Part shown: positions 53,327-62,951 of the stretch, piece by piece
Layout of the letters: every line of letters starts with the position of its first letter
Numbering within the stretch: the first letter of the stretch is position 1
NCBI RefSeq assembly: GCF_015356855.1
Contig: NZ_ARXR01000012.1
Span: 23,580-87,579 of the forward strand
Direction: 5' to 3'
DNA length: 64,000 nt
Source: Alloalcanivorax venustensis ISO4
GTDB taxonomy: Bacteria > Pseudomonadota > Gammaproteobacteria > Pseudomonadales > Alcanivoracaceae
Made by a program: the position numbers and the translations under genes
Notes under the pieces: generated by a model
The model's input: only the letters and a program-made list of their open reading frames with translations
Told to the model about the DNA's origin: nothing
The model's database searches: none

Positions 53327-53689
53327 ATGTCGAAATTGTTGCTTAACCTGCGCCGGGTACCCGACGACGAGCGCGATGAAATCTGCGCGCTGCTGGATCA
53401 GCACGGCATCCCCCATTACCAGACCGAACCCAGCGTCTGGGGCGTCTCCGCCGGCGGCATCTGGCTGAACGACGATCAGGATTGGGAGCGGGCCCGGCCG
53501 TTGCTGGCGGACTATCAGCGGCGCCGTCTCGAGCAGCAGCGCGCCGCCTTCGAACAGGCGCACCGGCGCGGCGAACCCACCACCGTCTGGCGCAACCTGC
53601 GCGCCCGGCCGCTGCGGGCGGTGGCGTTTCTGATCGCCGCCATCGCGGTGCTGCTAATCACAGTGGTGCCGTTCGTGACGCTGGGTTGA
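53327..53689 (+). CDS. DUF6164-like membrane protein
   Basis: The 120-residue protein starts MSKLLLNLRRVPDDERDEIC with AGAGGAAA upstream. The N-terminal ferredoxin-like part (DDERDEICALLDQHGIPHYQTEPSVWGVSAGGIWL) resembles DUF6164/DUF2007-type domains, followed by a basic helix and one membrane helix at the C-terminus (VAFLIAAIAVLLITVVPFVTL). Function is unknown. It is convergent with lipA, with a REP-like element between. Confidence 0.78.
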   Translation: MSKLLLNLRRVPDDERDEICALLDQHGIPHYQTEPSVWGVSAGGIWLNDDQDWERARPLLADYQRRRLEQQRAAFEQAHRRGEPTTVWRNLRARPLRAVAFLIAAIAVLLITVVPFVTLG

Positions 53690-53696
53690 CCCGCCT

Positions 53697-53840
53697 TGTG
53701 CGAGCGGGCCCTGCCCGCGAAAGGGAGCAAAGCTCCCGGCAGGATCCCAGAGACCTGTCTAACGGCAGCTCCCTCAGCCTCTCTGGGATCCTGCCGGGTG
53801 GCTGGACGCCACCCTTTCGCGGGCGAGGCCCGCTCCTACA
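53697..53840. repeat. REP-like palindromic repeat, copy 2
   Basis: The outer arms (53697-53725 and 53812-53840, right end CGCGGGCGAGGCCCGCTCC) are nearly complementary. An inner perfect 18-base pair (53735-53752 and 53781-53798, CCCGGCAGGATCCCAGAG) is nested inside. Copy 1 at 22691 shares the outer arms and one inner half. The element lies between convergent genes. Confidence 0.83.
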
Positions 53841-53846
53841 AGTTGG

Positions 53847-54851
53847 TTAGAGCTCGCGGGCCAGGTTCTCCGGATCGCCGACGTCGATGCCCTTGTGCTG
53901 CAGGTCGGCGTGGTAGGAGCTGCGCACCATGGGGCCGGAGGCCACCGAGGTGAAGCCCATCTTGCGGCCTTCCACGGCGAACATCTTGAAGTCGTCCGGG
54001 TGCACATAGCGCTCCACCGGCGCGTGGAATTTGCTGGGCTGCAGGTACTGGCCGATGGTGATCATGTCGACGCCGTGGTCGCGCAGGTCGCGCAGCGTTT
54101 CCAGCACCTGATCGTTGGTCTCGCCCAGGCCCACCATGATGCCGGACTTGGTGGGCACGTCCGGACGCCGCTCGCCGAAGCGCTGCAGCAGGTCCAGGGA
54201 ATGCTGGTAGCGGGCGCCGGGCCGGGCTTTTTTGTACAGGTGCGGCACCGTTTCGATGTTGTGGTTGAACACGTCCGGCGGGGTGGCGTCGAGAATATCC
54301 AGGGCGTCGTCCAGGCAGGGCCGGAAATCCGGGGTCAGGATTTCCACCTTGGTGTCCGGGCTCAGGGCGCGCACTTCGCGGATGCACTCGGCGAAGTGGG
54401 CGGCGCCGCCGTCGGGCAGGTCATCCCGGTCCACCGAGGTGATCACCACGTACTTGAGCCCCAGGTCGGCCACCGATTCCGCCAGATGCTTGGGCTCATC
54501 CGGGTCCAGCCCGTTGGGGCGGCCGAAGCCCACGTCGCAGAACGAGCAGCGGCGCGTGCATATGTCGCCCATGATCATGAAGGTGGCGGTGCCGCCGCCG
54601 AAGCATTCCGGCAGGTTGGGGCAGGCCGCTTCCTCGCACACGGTGTGCAGCTTCTGCTTGCGCAGCATCGATTTGATGCGCTGGATCTCGCCGTTGGCGG
54701 GTACCCGCACGCGGATCCAGTCCGGTTTGCGCTCGCGGGCCGGGCGGACTTCATTGACCAGCGGAATGGTGCGGACCTTGTCGGCGCCGCGTAGTTTGTC
54801 GCCGACTTTAACCTTCGCTTTCACCGGGCGGTCGGCCTGGGCTTCGCTCAT
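53847..54851 (-). CDS. lipA: Lipoyl synthase
   Basis: LipA inserts two sulfurs into octanoyl-protein by radical SAM chemistry. The 334-residue protein has the auxiliary-cluster cysteines [12 protein letters not shown] (about 72-83), the radical [18 protein letters not shown] (about 98-112), [28 protein letters not shown] and the C-terminal RSSYHAD with the sulfur-donating cluster serine. All eight cluster ligands appear. It lies 17 bases after lipB. Confidence 0.97.
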   Translation of the reverse strand: MSEAQADRPVKAKVKVGDKLRGADKVRTIPLVNEVRPARERKPDWIRVRVPANGEIQRIKSMLRKQKLHTVCEEAACPNLPECFGGGTATFMIMGDICTRRCSFCDVGFGRPNGLDPDEPKHLAESVADLGLKYVVITSVDRDDLPDGGAAHFAECIREVRALSPDTKVEILTPDFRPCLDDALDILDATPPDVFNHNIETVPHLYKKARPGARYQHSLDLLQRFGERRPDVPTKSGIMVGLGETNDQVLETLRDLRDHGVDMITIGQYLQPSKFHAPVERYVHPDDFKMFAVEGRKMGFTSVASGPMVRSSYHADLQHKGIDVGDPENLAREL

Positions 54852-54868
54852 GGGAACGTCTCTCGAAG

Positions 54869-55546
54869 TTATCTGCCTTGTGGGCTCTGCAATAGAGTGT
54901 ACCAGTCCGGCGGCGGGGCTGTCCGGGGGGTGAGCCCCAGCCGGCGCGACAGAATGGTAACCAGATCCTGCTCCAGCGCCTGGCGGGACACCGTCACGCC
55001 TTCGGCGGCCAGGCTGGTGACCGGCTGCCCGGCGTAGCCGCAGGGGTTGATGCGTCGCCAGGGCGCCGGGTCCGGCTCGCGGTTGAGCGACAGGCCGTGG
55101 TAGCTGCCGCGCTGGCGGATGCGCAGCCCCAGCGAGGCGATCTTGGCGCCGGCCACATAGACGCCGGGGGCGCCGGGCCGGTTCTCCGCGTCCAGACCCT
55201 GGTCGCGCAGGTATTCCACCACGCTGTCCTCAATGGCGGTGACCACGGCGCGGGCGCCCAGGCCCAGCCGGCGCACGTCCAGCAGCAGGTAGACCACCGT
55301 CTGCCCGGGGCCGTGGTAGGTCACCTGGCCGCCCCGGTCACTGTGCACCACCGGGATGTCGCCGGGGTCGAGGATGTGCTCCGGTTTGCCGGCCTGGCCC
55401 AGGGTATAAACCGGCGGGTGCTCCAGCACCCAGAGTTCGTCGCCGGTGTGCGCGTCGCGCTGCTCGGTAAAATCCTTCATTGCCTGCCAGCAGGACGGGT
55501 AGTCCACTCTGGGGAAATGACGCACGGTGACCGGCGTGGTGGGCAT
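54869..55546 (-). CDS. lipB: Octanoyl-ACP:protein octanoyltransferase
   Basis: LipB moves octanoate from ACP to lipoyl domains before LipA acts. The 225-residue protein is read from [20 protein letters not shown] (55546), 13 bases after the ybeD stop; the upstream in-frame extension overlaps ybeD. It shows [26 protein letters not shown], the catalytic Lys in [13 protein letters not shown] and the Cys in [14 protein letters not shown]. Length and motifs are typical. Confidence 0.95.
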   Translation of the reverse strand: MPTTPVTVRHFPRVDYPSCWQAMKDFTEQRDAHTGDELWVLEHPPVYTLGQAGKPEHILDPGDIPVVHSDRGGQVTYHGPGQTVVYLLLDVRRLGLGARAVVTAIEDSVVEYLRDQGLDAENRPGAPGVYVAGAKIASLGLRIRQRGSYHGLSLNREPDPAPWRRINPCGYAGQPVTSLAAEGVTVSRQALEQDLVTILSRRLGLTPRTAPPPDWYTLLQSPQGR

Positions 55547-55559
55547 GGCGGGCGCCGGC

Positions 55560-55829
55560 TCAGAGGGTGATTTTGACGTGCGGGCAGGCATCCAGATCCC
55601 GGTAGATGCTTTCCACCTGTTCGCGGTGGCGCAGCGTCACGCTGGCGGTGATCGACACGAAGTTGCCCTTGGTGCTGGGGCGGCTGCTCAGGTGGGCGTG
55701 GCGGTCGAAATCCGCCACATGCTGCTCCAGGATGTCCGCCACCGCGTCTTCCAGGGGCGCATCGGCGGCGCCCATGACCTTGAGCTGCATGTCGTGGGGA
55801 AAGTCCCACAGGTCTTCGCGGATCGCCAT
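55560..55829 (-). CDS. ybeD: DUF493 protein YbeD
   Basis: The 89-residue protein carries the DUF493 pattern [31 protein letters not shown] and [41 protein letters not shown] with an ACT-like fold. It is thought to be a small regulatory or ligand-binding protein; a direct role is not known. It sits between dat and lipB as in other gammaproteobacteria, suggesting a link to lipoate or cell-wall synthesis. Confidence 0.93.
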   Translation of the reverse strand: MAIREDLWDFPHDMQLKVMGAADAPLEDAVADILEQHVADFDRHAHLSSRPSTKGNFVSITASVTLRHREQVESIYRDLDACPHVKITL

Positions 55830-55855
55830 GGTCGGTCTCTCTTTCGTTCAGTGTC

Positions 55856-56728
55856 TCAGTCCAGGCCGCAAAGGCGGCGCTTGAACTGAATATAGTGGCG
55901 CGACAGCGTTTTCCAAGTGGCACCGGGCCGGCCGTCGCCCACCGGGCGGTCGTTCAGGCGGGTGATCGGCACCACATCCTTGGTGGAGCTGCTCACCCAG
56001 ATTTCGTCGGCGTCGTGGAGCCGCGCTTCGGGAATCTCCCGCTCCACCACCGGGATGCCGTGCTCGCGGCACAGCTCCACCACCAGGTCGCGGGTGATGC
56101 CGCCCAGAATGCGGGCGCTGTGCGGCGGCGTGCTCACCTCGCCGTTATGCACCGTGAACACGTTGCTGGCGGCGCCTTCGGTGACCAGGCCCTCGCGCAG
56201 CAGCACCGCTTCCACGGCGCCGGACGCCACCGCCTGCTGGCGCAGCAGGATATTGGGCAGCAGCGAAATCGACTTGATGTCGCAGCGCGCCCAGCGGGTG
56301 TCCGCCAGGGTGATGGCCGCCGCGCCCCGGGTCTGGTGCAGGCTGTCGGCGGCGGGCACCGGGATCGGCGCGCTGGTAAGAAACACGGTGGGCGCCACCG
56401 GCGGATCCGGAAAGGCGTGGTCGCGCTTGTCGGCCACGCCCCGGGTGATCTGCAGATACACGGACAGATTGCCGCCGCCATTGGCGGCCACCATCTCCTC
56501 GCAGAGCCGCCGCCATCCGGCCCGGTCGTGGGGGTTGGCGATGGACACCTCCGCCAGCGACCGTTCCAGGCGCTGCAGGTGAGCGTCGAGGCGGAACAGC
56601 ACGCCGTTGAAGGCGGGGATCACCTCGTAGACGCCGTCGGCGAACAGAAAGCCCCGGTCCATGGGCGAAATACGGGCCCGCTCCGGGTCCAGGAATTCGC
56701 CGTTAAGGTAGACCTTGCCGTTCGCCAT
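55856..56728 (-). CDS. dat: D-amino-acid transaminase
   Basis: The 290-residue fold-IV PLP enzyme makes D-alanine and D-glutamate. It shows VYLNGEFLDPERARISPMDRGFLFADGVYEV, the PLP lysine in RCDIKSISLLPNIL (about 147), EAVLLREGLVTEGAASNVF and ITRDLVVELC. The Dxx(K)S(I/L)xLLPN signature favours D-amino acid transaminase over branched-chain enzymes. It lies 9 bases after dacA in the cluster for peptidoglycan and lipoate. Confidence 0.92.
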   Translation of the reverse strand: MANGKVYLNGEFLDPERARISPMDRGFLFADGVYEVIPAFNGVLFRLDAHLQRLERSLAEVSIANPHDRAGWRRLCEEMVAANGGGNLSVYLQITRGVADKRDHAFPDPPVAPTVFLTSAPIPVPAADSLHQTRGAAAITLADTRWARCDIKSISLLPNILLRQQAVASGAVEAVLLREGLVTEGAASNVFTVHNGEVSTPPHSARILGGITRDLVVELCREHGIPVVEREIPEARLHDADEIWVSSSTKDVVPITRLNDRPVGDGRPGATWKTLSRHYIQFKRRLCGLD

Positions 56729-56737
56729 GAGCGGCCT

Positions 56738-57913
56738 CTAGCTGAACAATCCTTTAAAGAACAATACGACGTGGTCCCAGATCTTGGCAAAGAAGCCGGC
56801 TTCTTCCACGTTTTCCAGCGCCACCAGCGGGCGCTGCGCCACGGTTTCGTCGGCCAGCGTGACCGTCAGGGTGCCGTACTGTTCGCCTTCGCGGATCGGC
56901 GCGCGCAGCTCCGGCCGGATCGACATGGACGCCTTCAGCTGGTCCTGGCTGTCCTTGGGCACGGTGAGAATCAGGTCCTCTTCCAGACCCAGACGCACCT
57001 GATTGGCGGCGCCCATCCATACCGCCGGCGTGTCGAGCACGTCGCCGGCGCCGTAGCCTTCATAGGTCTCGTAGAAGCGGAAGCCGTAGCTCAGCAGCTT
57101 CTGGGATTCGCGCGCCCGCGCCGCCTCGGAATCGGTGCCCATCACCACCGCGATCAGGCGCATGCCGTCCTGCTTGGCGGAGGACACCAGGCAGTAGCCG
57201 GCTTCCTCGGTGTGGCCGGTTTTCAGGCCGTCGACGCTGTCGTCCCGCCACAGCAGCAGGTTGCGGTTGTGCTGGGTGATGCCGTTGTAGGTGAATTCCT
57301 TCTGGGCGTAGAGATCATAGTGTTCCGGGAAGTCACGGATGATCGCCCGCGCCAGAATCGCCAGGTCGTGGGCGGTGGTGTAGTGGTTCTCCGCCGGCCA
57401 GCCGGTGGCGTTCATGAAGTGGGTGTCGTCCATGCCCAGTTCGCGGGCCTGGTTGTTCATCAGGTCGGCGAAGGCTTCCTCGGAGCCGGCCACGTACTCG
57501 GCCAGGGCGACGCTGGCGTCATTGCCGGATTGGATCACCACGCCTTTCAGCAAATCCTGCACCGATACCCGGGTGCCTTCCTGAATGAACATGCGCGAGC
57601 CGCCCATGCGCCACGCCTTGACGCTGATCGGCACCATCTCCTGTTCGGTGATATTGCCGGCGGCGATCTCCTTTTCCACCAGATAGGCGGTCATCATTTT
57701 GGTGAGACTGGCCGGCGGCAGCTCCTGCTCGGCGTTGTGCTCGACGATCACCTGGCCGCTTTTGGCGTCCATCAACAGATAGCCGCGCGCGTCCACGTCG
57801 GGGGCGCGGGGTATCAGGCCGTTGGCGGCGCTCAGCGGCGCCAGGGTGAGCAGGGAGAGACAGATGAACACCCGGAACAGCAGGGTTTGCGGGGAAAGGT
57901 ATTGAGTCATCAT
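56738..57913 (-). CDS. dacA: D-alanyl-D-alanine carboxypeptidase (PBP5/6)
   Basis: This periplasmic enzyme removes the terminal D-Ala from muropeptides. The 391-residue protein has a signal peptide, the S11 motifs SLTKMM (about 69), SGN in VIQSGNDAS (about 127) and KTG in VDGLKTGHTEEAG (about 230), a C-terminal beta domain and an amphipathic end (FFAKIWDHVVLFFKGLFS) for membrane anchoring. All active-site motifs are intact. It is 18 bases after rlpA. Confidence 0.97.
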   Translation of the reverse strand: MMTQYLSPQTLLFRVFICLSLLTLAPLSAANGLIPRAPDVDARGYLLMDAKSGQVIVEHNAEQELPPASLTKMMTAYLVEKEIAAGNITEQEMVPISVKAWRMGGSRMFIQEGTRVSVQDLLKGVVIQSGNDASVALAEYVAGSEEAFADLMNNQARELGMDDTHFMNATGWPAENHYTTAHDLAILARAIIRDFPEHYDLYAQKEFTYNGITQHNRNLLLWRDDSVDGLKTGHTEEAGYCLVSSAKQDGMRLIAVVMGTDSEAARARESQKLLSYGFRFYETYEGYGAGDVLDTPAVWMGAANQVRLGLEEDLILTVPKDSQDQLKASMSIRPELRAPIREGEQYGTLTVTLADETVAQRPLVALENVEEAGFFAKIWDHVVLFFKGLFS

Positions 57914-57931
57914 TTCAGCCTTACGGGCGGA

Positions 57932-58828
57932 TCAGTTCACGGGGATGGGTGGGGTAAAGCCCGCCTGGCGTATCGCCTGGCGGGCCCGGTCGCGGGCCTC
58001 GTTGCTGGCAAACGGGCCCAGCCATACTTTGTACAGGGCACTGCTTTCCGGCTGCCGCACGGACACCGGCAGTTTCAGTTCGTCGCGCAGGGCACGCTCC
58101 AGGTTGCGGGCGCTGTCCAGGGCCTGGAAGGCGCCCGCCTGCAGGTACAGTTCGTCGCCCTCGGCGGCCTTGGCCGTGTCCGGCGGCGGGCTGTCCACGG
58201 CGGCGCGCACGGCGGTGGGCACCGTGCCTTCGCGGCTGGGCTTGACCTTCTCGCGCACGGTCAGGGCCTCCACGCGCACGCGGCCGGTGCCCTTGCCCTC
58301 GATGCCGAGCCGCGCCGCCGCCGCCCAGGACAAGTCGATAATGCGCTCGGAATGGAACGGGCCACGGTCGTTGACGCGCACCACCAGGCTTTTGCCGTTG
58401 TCCAGGTTGGTGACCCGGGCGTAGGTGGGCAGCGGCAGGGTCCGGTGGGCGGCGGTGAAGCGGTACATATCGAACGGCTCACCGCTGGAGGTGCGGTAGC
58501 CGTGGAACTTGCGCCCGTACCAGGAGGCCAGGCCCTCTTCTTCATAGCCGGCGGCGGATTCCATTACCTGGTAGGTCTTGCCCCAGACGCTGTAAGTCTT
58601 GGGGTTGCCGTAGGCGCTCAGCGGCTCCTCTTTCGGCACCGGCTCGGGCTGGCTTTCCACGTCCGGGCGCTGCTCGGGTCCGGAATCCACCTTGTGCTCG
58701 TAGCGGTCGGAGCCGGGCGCGCCGTCGGCCGGCTTCGGCGTCTGGGCGGGGGGCTCGGTGGGCGCCGGCGCGGTGGCGCAGGCGCCCAGGGCGAGAGCCG
58801 TGGTGACGATAAAAAGCGCTCTAATCAC
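57932..58828 (-). CDS. rlpA: Septal ring lytic transglycosylase RlpA
   Basis: RlpA cleaves denuded glycan strands at the septum. The 298-residue lipoprotein has the lipobox LGAC (Cys17), a Pro-rich linker, the double-psi beta barrel with GLASWYGRKFHGYRTSSGEPFD (catalytic Glu and Asp, about 100-121) and VRVNDRGPF (about 152-160), and a C-terminal SPOR domain (LYLQAGAFQALDSARNLERAL). It begins with GTG, overlapping the mltB stop by 4 bases; GGAGG lies 10 bases upstream. Confidence 0.95.
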   Translation of the reverse strand: MIRALFIVTTALALGACATAPAPTEPPAQTPKPADGAPGSDRYEHKVDSGPEQRPDVESQPEPVPKEEPLSAYGNPKTYSVWGKTYQVMESAAGYEEEGLASWYGRKFHGYRTSSGEPFDMYRFTAAHRTLPLPTYARVTNLDNGKSLVVRVNDRGPFHSERIIDLSWAAAARLGIEGKGTGRVRVEALTVREKVKPSREGTVPTAVRAAVDSPPPDTAKAAEGDELYLQAGAFQALDSARNLERALRDELKLPVSVRQPESSALYKVWLGPFASNEARDRARQAIRQAGFTPPIPVN

Positions 58829-59874
58829 AGAGATCGGGCCTCCAGGGCATCGGCGATACGGTGGGACAGTTGCAATACCGCCATGGCGTACAGTTCGCTG
58901 TGGTTATAACGGGTAATGACATAAAAGTTGTCGCTTACCAGCCAGAACTCGTGGCCATCGTCGCCGATCAGGTCGAGCATCGCCACGGAGGTGTCGGCCG
59001 GCAGGTCGAAACAGTAGTCGCTGCTCAGGCTATCACCCTCGCAGGATACTGCCACTACGCCGTTCTTCCGGGCCTGCGCCAGCGTAAAGCCCGGCTTGTA
59101 ACCCTTTTTCACCAGCGCGTCGTAATCGTCGCCGTCAACGCGGGCGCGGGCGGCCACCGGCAGGCCGGGCTGCCACTTGTGCGCGGCGAAGTAGCTGGCC
59201 ACGCTGCCGATGGCGTCCGCCGGGCTGTTGACCAGGTCGATCACGTCATCGCCGTCGAAATCCACGGCGTAGGCCTGGTAGCTGGTGGGAATAAACTGCG
59301 GGAAGCCCATGGCGCCGGCGTAGGAGCCGGTGATGGTGCTGGCGTCGATGTGCGCGTCGCGCTCCATTTCGAACAGCGCCACCAACTGCTTGCGGAAAAA
59401 CGACGCCCGCGGTGGATAGTCGAAGCCCAGCGTGGCCAGGGCGTCGAGCACCCGGTAGCGGCCTTTGTTGCGGCCGTAGCTGGTTTCCACACCGATAATG
59501 GCGAGAATGATCTCGCGGGGCACATCGTATTTCTGCTCGGCGCGGGCCAGGGTGTCGGCGTGTTCGCGGGCGAACTGGACCCCCTGTTCCACCCGGGTAT
59601 CGGTCAGAAAGATGCGGCTGTACTCGGCCCATGTGAGGGATTTCTCTGCCGGCCGGGCGATGGCTTCCAGAATGCTGTCCTGGCGTTTGGCGTCGGCCAG
59701 CAGGCGGCGCACCCGGTCGGTATCGAAACCCCGTTCGCCGAGCGCCTCGATCACCGCGCCGGCTTCCGGATGTTCCGCGTAATTGCTGGTTTTGGTGGTC
59801 TCGGCCAGGGCGGCACCGTTGAGCAGGACGCCCGCCAGGGTCGCCCGCAGTACAACCGACAATCCTTTTTTCAC
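58825..59874 (-). CDS. mltB: Membrane-bound lytic murein transglycosylase B
   Basis: MltB cleaves the MurNAc-GlcNAc bond to 1,6-anhydro products. The 349-residue protein has a signal peptide with no lipobox in view, so it may be soluble. It has the catalytic Glu in IIGVETSYGRNKG (about 135), SYAGAMGFPQFIPTSYQAYAVDFDGD and the C-terminal YNHSELYAMAV. The GTG at 59874 (AAGGAG, 7 bases away) is preferred to the TTG three bases before it. It is 12 bases after rodA. Confidence 0.95.
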   Translation of the reverse strand: MKKGLSVVLRATLAGVLLNGAALAETTKTSNYAEHPEAGAVIEALGERGFDTDRVRRLLADAKRQDSILEAIARPAEKSLTWAEYSRIFLTDTRVEQGVQFAREHADTLARAEQKYDVPREIILAIIGVETSYGRNKGRYRVLDALATLGFDYPPRASFFRKQLVALFEMERDAHIDASTITGSYAGAMGFPQFIPTSYQAYAVDFDGDDVIDLVNSPADAIGSVASYFAAHKWQPGLPVAARARVDGDDYDALVKKGYKPGFTLAQARKNGVVAVSCEGDSLSSDYCFDLPADTSVAMLDLIGDDGHEFWLVSDNFYVITRYNHSELYAMAVLQLSHRIADALEARSL

Positions 59875-59886
59875 CAACTCTCTCCT

Positions 59887-61026
59887 TTAATACGTCATCA
59901 GACGGCGATGGGTGTGAATCGACATCAGCATGCCGAAGCTGGCCATCAGGGTTACGATCGAGGTGCCACCATAGCTCACCAAGGGTAAGGGTACGCCCAC
60001 CACCGGTAAGAGTCCGGACACCATGCCGACGTTCACAAAAATATAAATAAAAAACGTCATTGTCAGCGCCGCCGCCAGCAGCCGCGAGAAGGTCTCCTGG
60101 GCCTGCCAGCTGATAAAAAAGCCGCGCCCGACGATCACCAGATAGATCGAGATCAGCAGCACGAAGCCGATCAGGCCGAACTCCTCGCCGAGCACGGCGA
60201 GAATGAAGTCAGTGGACGATTCGGGCAGAAAATCCAGCCGCGACTGGGTGCCGTCCAGCCAGCCCTTGCCGGTGACGCCGCCGGAGCCGATGGCGGTCTT
60301 CGACTGGATAATGTTCCAGCCGGCGCCGCGCGGGTCCGCCTCCGGGTTGAGAAAGGTGTCCACCCGGCTGCGCTGGTAGTCGTGCAGGACGAAGAAATAC
60401 ATCAGCGGCGCGGCGATCACCAGCACCAGCACCGCCAGGCTGATCAGCCGCCAGGACAGGCCGGCCATGAACAGCACCACCAGGCCGGCGGCGGCAATCA
60501 GGATCGAGGTGCCCAGGTCCGGCTGCACCGCGATCATCACTACCGGCAGGAAAATCAGCCCCAGCGCCGCCAGCACGTCCAGCTTGTTGGGCGGCAGGTT
60601 CCGTTCGCTGAAGAACCACGCCACCATCGCCGGCACCGCCAGTTTCATCAGCTCGGCGGGCTGGAAACGGCCGATGCCCGGCAACGTCAGCCAGCGGGTG
60701 GCGCCCTTGGCCTCGGTGCCGACCAGCACCACCAGGGCCAGCAGGATTACGCCGATGGCGTAGATCACCGGGGTCCAGAAGCGGTAACTGCGCGGCGGGA
60801 TCTGCGCCAGCACCAGCAGCACCAGAAAGCCCGCGCCCAACCGGATCGACTGGCGCACCACCAGGTTCAGGTCGCCGCCGCCGGCGCTGTAGAGCACGGC
60901 GAGCCCGCCCAGCACCAGAAGCAACAGTGCCGTCAGCAACGGCGCGTCCAGGTGCAGGCGCGCCGACAGCTTGGTGCCGAGACCGCCGCCCAGGGGCATC
61001 TGCCGTTGGTATTCCCGTACGCTCAT
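59887..61026 (-). CDS. rodA: Rod-shape peptidoglycan polymerase RodA
   Basis: This SEDS glycosyltransferase polymerises lipid II for side-wall growth with PBP2. The 379-residue protein starts MSVREYQRQMPLGG (61026), overlapping mrdA by 4 bases. It has about ten helices, the conserved GATRWLTLPGIGRFQPAELMKLA loop, VQPDLGTSIL with the catalytic Asp, TGKGWLDGTQSRLDFLPESSTDFILAVLGEEFG and LPLVSYGGTS. A longer upstream reading antisense to nothing real but out of frame with mrdA is rejected. Confidence 0.97.
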   Translation of the reverse strand: MSVREYQRQMPLGGGLGTKLSARLHLDAPLLTALLLLVLGGLAVLYSAGGGDLNLVVRQSIRLGAGFLVLLVLAQIPPRSYRFWTPVIYAIGVILLALVVLVGTEAKGATRWLTLPGIGRFQPAELMKLAVPAMVAWFFSERNLPPNKLDVLAALGLIFLPVVMIAVQPDLGTSILIAAAGLVVLFMAGLSWRLISLAVLVLVIAAPLMYFFVLHDYQRSRVDTFLNPEADPRGAGWNIIQSKTAIGSGGVTGKGWLDGTQSRLDFLPESSTDFILAVLGEEFGLIGFVLLISIYLVIVGRGFFISWQAQETFSRLLAAALTMTFFIYIFVNVGMVSGLLPVVGVPLPLVSYGGTSIVTLMASFGMLMSIHTHRRLMTY

Positions 61027-62930
61027 GGGGTGCCTCCCGGGGTCGTGCCGGCGGTTTGCGTTTGCGGGGTGCGGTTCAGTGGCGGCGGCACCGCCAGCTC
61101 GCCGTTGTCGTCGAGCAGCCAGGCGTCCATTACCTGGCGCGCCACCGGGCCGGCGGTGGAGCCGCCGTGGCGGCCGTTTTCCACCAGCACCGCCACCGCG
61201 ATGGCGGGCTCTTCCACCGGCGCGAAGGCGATGATCAGGGCGTGGTCGAGCAGCCGCTCGGCCAGTTCGTCCTCGTTGTAGGTCTCTTCCTGGCCCACCG
61301 AGAACACCTGGGAGGTGCCGGTCTTGGCGCCCATCCGGTAGGGCGCCCCTTCGGCCATGACCTTGGCGGTGCCGCGCTCGCCATGGACCACCTCGGCCAT
61401 GGTGTCCTCCATGCGCTGCCAGTTTTCCGAATGGCGCAGCGTGACGTCCGGCCGCGGCGGCACGCGCAGGGCGTCGGCGGCCAGGGTGGGGGTCACCTGC
61501 TTGCCGTGATGGGCGAGAATCGCGGTGGCGGTGGCCAGCTGCAACGGCGTGGCGAGCATGAAGCCCTGGCCGATGCTGGCGTTGATGGTATCGCCGTGGT
61601 ACCAGGTGGCGCCGCGCGCTGCGCGCTTCCACTCCTTGGACGGCAGCAGCCCGGAGGACTCGTTGAACAGGTCGATGCCGGTGGGCTGGCCCAGCGAAAA
61701 GTCGCTGAGGAAATCGTGCATGCGGGAAATGCCCAGCTTGAAGCCCAGGTCATAGAAGTAGGTGTCGCAGGATTGCACCACCGCCTTGTTCATATCCACA
61801 TGGCCGTGGCCCCAGCGCTTCCAGTCCCGGTAACGGTGCGGGTTGTCCTCCAGCTGGTAGTAGCCGGGGTCGAAGATGGTGCGCTGCCAGTCGGTGACCC
61901 CGGCGTCCAGGCCCGCCAGCCCGATAAACGGCTTCACCGTGGAGCCGGGCGGGTAGCGGCCCTGCAGCGCCCGGTTGAACAGCGGGTTGTCCAGGTCTTC
62001 CCGGTAGCGGGCGTAGTCCTGGTGGGAGATGCCGTTGACGAACAGGTTGGGGTCGAACACCGGGCGGCTGACGAACGCCAGCACGCTGCCGTCGCGGGGG
62101 TCGATGGCCACCACCGCGCCGCGCCGGTCGCCGAGGGCTTCGTCGGCGGCCCGCTGCACGTCCATATCCAGGGTCAGGCGCAGGTTTTCACCGGGCACCG
62201 GCGGCTTCTGCTCCAGCACGCGCAGTATCCGGCCGCGGGCGTTGGTTTCCACCTGACGGTAACCCACCTGGCCGTGCAGGCGGTTCTCGTAGTAGCGCTC
62301 CACACCGCTGCGCCCGTAGTAGTGGGTGCCGGCGTAATCGCCCTGCTCGGTGAGGGTCATGCCGTCCAGGTCTTCCGCGTTGAGCCGGTTCACGTAGCCC
62401 AGCACGTGGGAAAACAGCTTGCCGTGGGGGTAGTGGCGCACCGGGTTGGCGGCCACGCGCACGCCCGGCAGCCGGTGCTGGTTCACGGTGATGCGGGCGA
62501 TTTCGTCCTCGCTGAGGCGCCCGCGCAGCGGGATCGGGTCCCAGGGCCGGCGCGGCCCCTGCAGACGCTTGTTGAAGCGTTCGATGTCGTCGCTTTCCAG
62601 CGGCACCAGCTGGTGGATCTCGCGCAGGGTGCGCTGCAGGTCGGGAATCTGCTCGACGATCACCTCCACGGTGAAGTCCGGCCGGTTGGCGGCCAGAATC
62701 TCGCCGTTGCGGTCGGTGATCAGGCCGCGCGGCGGCGGCACCGCCTGGGTCTGCACCCGGTTTTCATCGCTGAGCGTGGTATAGCGGCTGTGCTGGAAAA
62801 TCTGCAGCCAGGCCATGCGCCCCACCAGCCCCACGGTCAGCAGGGTGACCAGAATGGCGCTCACCAGCAGCCGAAAGCTGAAAATCCGCTGCTCGTGGTG
62901 GTGGTCTTTTAGGGTCAGAGGTCGGCGCAT
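61023..62930 (-). CDS. mrdA: Penicillin-binding protein 2
   Basis: PBP2 is the transpeptidase of the elongasome. The 635-residue protein has one N-terminal helix (LVSAILVTLLTVGLVGRMAWL), the dimerisation/pedestal domain (about 50-250), and the transpeptidase domain with the acyl-acceptor Ser in PPGSTVKPFIGL (about 335), SCDTYFYDLG (SxN/D class, about 391) and KTGTSQVF (about 545). It overlaps rodA and forms the conserved mrdAB pair. Confidence 0.97.
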   Translation of the reverse strand: MRRPLTLKDHHHEQRIFSFRLLVSAILVTLLTVGLVGRMAWLQIFQHSRYTTLSDENRVQTQAVPPPRGLITDRNGEILAANRPDFTVEVIVEQIPDLQRTLREIHQLVPLESDDIERFNKRLQGPRRPWDPIPLRGRLSEDEIARITVNQHRLPGVRVAANPVRHYPHGKLFSHVLGYVNRLNAEDLDGMTLTEQGDYAGTHYYGRSGVERYYENRLHGQVGYRQVETNARGRILRVLEQKPPVPGENLRLTLDMDVQRAADEALGDRRGAVVAIDPRDGSVLAFVSRPVFDPNLFVNGISHQDYARYREDLDNPLFNRALQGRYPPGSTVKPFIGLAGLDAGVTDWQRTIFDPGYYQLEDNPHRYRDWKRWGHGHVDMNKAVVQSCDTYFYDLGFKLGISRMHDFLSDFSLGQPTGIDLFNESSGLLPSKEWKRAARGATWYHGDTINASIGQGFMLATPLQLATATAILAHHGKQVTPTLAADALRVPPRPDVTLRHSENWQRMEDTMAEVVHGERGTAKVMAEGAPYRMGAKTGTSQVFSVGQEETYNEDELAERLLDHALIIAFAPVEEPAIAVAVLVENGRHGGSTAGPVARQVMDAWLLDDNGELAVPPPLNRTPQTQTAGTTPGGTP

Positions 62931-62951
62931 TGGGCCCTGATAGTCGGTGGT

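Noticed and set aside
55895..58909. 1004-codon open frame on the plus strand
   Set aside because: It is antisense to dat, dacA and rlpA, all well-supported genes. Long antisense frames are expected in high-GC DNA with strong third-position bias, and the translation shows no domain.
59888..59905. TACGTCATCAGACG, similar to the urt/fmd operator
   Set aside because: The second half-site is broken, it lies across the rodA stop codon, and the downstream element shared by the two real candidates is missing.
61027..61632. Upstream extension of rodA
   Set aside because: It lies in another frame of mrdA and is Arg/Gly-rich; RodA proper starts at 61026 with the usual 4-base overlap.
60927..62912. 661-codon plus-strand frame opposite mrdA
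   Set aside because: Antisense to PBP2, no recognisable motif and no ribosome-binding site.
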